A DNA stretch of 64,000 nucleotides. Source: FACHB-T130 sp042747725. GTDB taxonomy: Bacteria > Cyanobacteriota > Cyanobacteriia > Cyanobacteriales > FACHB-T130. The translations under genes and the position numbers were made by a program. Within the stretch, counting starts at the first letter, position 1; every line of letters starts with the position of its first letter. The notes under the pieces were generated by a model. It worked only from the letters and a program-made list of their open reading frames with translations, did no database searches and was not told the DNA's origin. The stretch spans positions 248,001-312,000 of the forward strand of contig NZ_JBHZGO010000101.1 in NCBI RefSeq assembly GCF_042747725.1, in the 5' to 3' direction. This document shows positions 62,610 through 64,000 of the stretch, one piece after another.

Positions 62610-63464
62610 TTAACCTTTAGAGTAAACGCGATAACCACTCGCCAAAAGTCCTTTCAAAAACTTGGGAGGATTCCTTTCCCGATCGATATCTGGCGTAGCA
62701 GGAATCCCAACTCCCCTCAGTTGTTCTGGCAGCAAGGCAGGTTTATGGGGTTTTATCGTATATTGGGGGCATTTTTGCGATAGTTGGGAATTTTTCAGCA
62801 GCCAGTTGATTTCCCGCCAGGAGTATTGCTTTAAATCGGCTAAATTGAGTCCAGATTTCCTCACTTTCCTCAAAACGTTATCCAGGATATTTGCCGGACA
62901 GTATCGGTTGTAAAATAAATCCTCAAAAATAAAAACTCCCCCTGGCTTGATGACACGAGCAATTTCTCCCAGGTTCTTTCTAAGTTGTTGTTTTTCCAGG
63001 TGAAGAAAAACACTACTTGAGATTACAAATTCTATTGAATTGTCCTCAAAGGGCAACTGACCCATTGGCATACAAATCAAAGAAAAATCCGTTGAAGAGA
63101 ATAAATTGTATGCCTTATTAAATGTCAGCATCCGACGCAGCAGATTTTCGGAAATATCTATTCCGTAATACTGATTGCAGGTAATTTTTTTTTGTTTTGA
63201 AAGATAAGCAGCATGTCTGCCATATCCACAACCCAGATCCAAAATAGAATCAAAATGTTTGCCTGTCGGAATATTCTCCCAAATTTCTCTAGGAGTTTCT
63301 ATAGAAGCGGCGGTTTGTTCCCATTGCAGTGCAGCTTTCTCCCAGATTTGCTTAAGATTCAATCTGGAATCAGCTTCATAGTTTTTGGGGAAAAATATCT
63401 CATTGAGCAGTTGAAAATTGTTTAACTGAAGTTGAGCTTTTTTTAAGGTCAGCATTTGACTCAA
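62610..63464 (-). CDS. class I SAM-dependent methyltransferase
   Basis: 284 residues. The methyltransferase fold starts near residue 70: SILDLGCGYGRHAAYLS (motif I), YYGIDISENLLRRML, an LPFEDNSIEFVISSSVFLHL motif, and EIARVIKPGGVFIFEDLFYN. The variable C-terminal part (KCPQYTIKPHKPALLPEQLR) points to a specific but unknown substrate. The N-terminal 60 residues look helical and variable. It resembles small-molecule or lipid methyltransferases (UbiE/Coq5-like core). The neighbours give no pathway hint; it is convergent with the tRNA gene. Confidence 0.82.
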   Translation of the reverse strand: MSQMLTLKKAQLQLNNFQLLNEIFFPKNYEADSRLNLKQIWEKAALQWEQTAASIETPREIWENIPTGKHFDSILDLGCGYGRHAAYLSKQKKITCNQYYGIDISENLLRRMLTFNKAYNLFSSTDFSLICMPMGQLPFEDNSIEFVISSSVFLHLEKQQLRKNLGEIARVIKPGGVFIFEDLFYNRYCPANILDNVLRKVRKSGLNLADLKQYSWREINWLLKNSQLSQKCPQYTIKPHKPALLPEQLRGVGIPATPDIDRERNPPKFLKGLLASGYRVYSKG

Positions 63465-63775
63465 TCTCCTCCCCTCGGCTGTGGTCAGATGAAAGCGACT
63501 ACTTTGTATTCTTCAGTCCCCCAGCCTTAAAGATCGGGTAACTCCGTAAATATGCGGATAGGCGTTCCTTATATTTAATCTTTCCTTCAAAAATATTGCT
63601 ACGGGTTAGAGCTTATCTTTATTTAAGCTTTAAATAAGTAGCGAACTGACCGCAGAATTATAAAGTTTGTGTAAAGAAGCCTGAAATTCTCAATAAAATC
63701 AAGGCTTCCAGACGATTTAACCGTTTAAAACATTAGGAAAAATGACCGCACTCCAATTGTGGGTAAGAAAATGCT

Positions 63776-63881
63776 TATATAGCAATCCTCAATGATTTGC
63801 GAACCCCTGTAGAGACGCGATTAATCGCGTCTCTACACTAAGGCGAATACTCGCGCACAACTTAAATAGGATTGCTTATAT
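63776..63881. mobile_element. MITE-like element with AGCAATCCT ends
   Basis: TATATAGCAATCCT on the left and AGGATTGCTTATA on the right form inverted ends with one extra base, enclosing a 28-bp perfect palindrome (63809-63836). There is no coding capacity. It lies in the gene-free tail 63465-64000, where nothing else is supported. Confidence 0.55.
63809..63836. repeat. 28-bp perfect palindrome GTAGAGACGCG..CGCGTCTCTAC
   Basis: GTAGAGACGCGATT is followed by its exact reverse complement. It has the same arms as the palindrome at 1373-1398 but a different 6-bp centre (ATTAAT for ATGCAT). Nested inside the AGCAATCCT-ended element. Confidence 0.7.
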
Positions 63882-64000
63882 GCGTATTTCTTCGGATATA
63901 AGCCTAAAGATAGAGCCTTTCCAGATCCCAGATGCTCAAACTGGAAGTATTAGCTTTCTCTATCGTCGCTGTTTTCCCTCATCCCTCTGACAATTCGGGA

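Overview
The window is chromosomal DNA from a cyanobacterium, most likely a filamentous, gliding one of the Microcoleus/Oscillatoriales/Nostocales kind. This is inferred from the dense HIP1 octamers (gcgatcgc) on both strands, from cyanobacterium-typical genes (DUF3727, Ycf20/DUF565, plant-type glycerate kinase, YqeG next to MltG and ProB, a DUF6464-like protein), from short tandem repeats and MITE-like elements in the spacers, and from a complete Hmp/Pil-type chemosensory cluster that controls type IV pilus motility. No species is assigned.

Layout. 0.4-9.2 kb holds small membrane or secreted proteins, a UV-damage endonuclease (uvsE), a decayed ABC transporter, a 4HBT thioesterase, a CHAD protein and a NUDIX hydrolase. 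9.2-11.4 kb is a two-gene unit: a dipeptide-epimerase-family enzyme and a DUF1611 protein, the same pairing as DgcA/DgcN of D-glutamate catabolism. 11.8-16.0 kb carries two tandem GH13 paralogues with two tiny genes between them on the other strand. 16.1-20.1 kb is a housekeeping run: DUF3727, mltG, yqeG, proB. 20.1-21.8 kb has a RodZ-like HTH membrane protein. 22.1-23.75 kb is a graveyard holding two truncated transposases and a CHAT-domain remnant whose core is deleted.

23.8-38.9 kb is the centrepiece. On the minus strand lie a PatA-like regulator, a CheY, a CheW, an MCP and a 2297-residue CheA hybrid kinase with an acidic repeat linker. The coiled-coil protein HmpF is divergent from them. 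This order matches hmpA-E/hmpF of Nostoc and tax3/pil of Synechocystis. 38.9-41.4 kb carries tilS, glycerate kinase and Ycf20, the last two with overlapping stop and start codons. 42.0-47.4 kb and 55.3-62.3 kb carry two giant paralogous Ser/Thr kinase-ATPase-GAF-histidine kinases. The first is broken by one frameshift; the second has two histidine kinase modules around a receiver. Between them lie a GT39/ArnT-like glycosyltransferase with a long repeat insertion, an EnvC-like M23 peptidase, a fatty-acid desaturase and a cyclopropane-fatty-acid synthase. The window ends with tRNA-Arg(CCG), a methyltransferase and a MITE-like element.

The most notable recurring theme is short tandem or palindromic repeats of the kind found in the spacers that also sit in frame inside genes (GT39, tilS, the RodZ-like protein, hmpA, the second giant kinase, the glycerate kinase C-terminus), where they form interdomain linkers, loops or tails.
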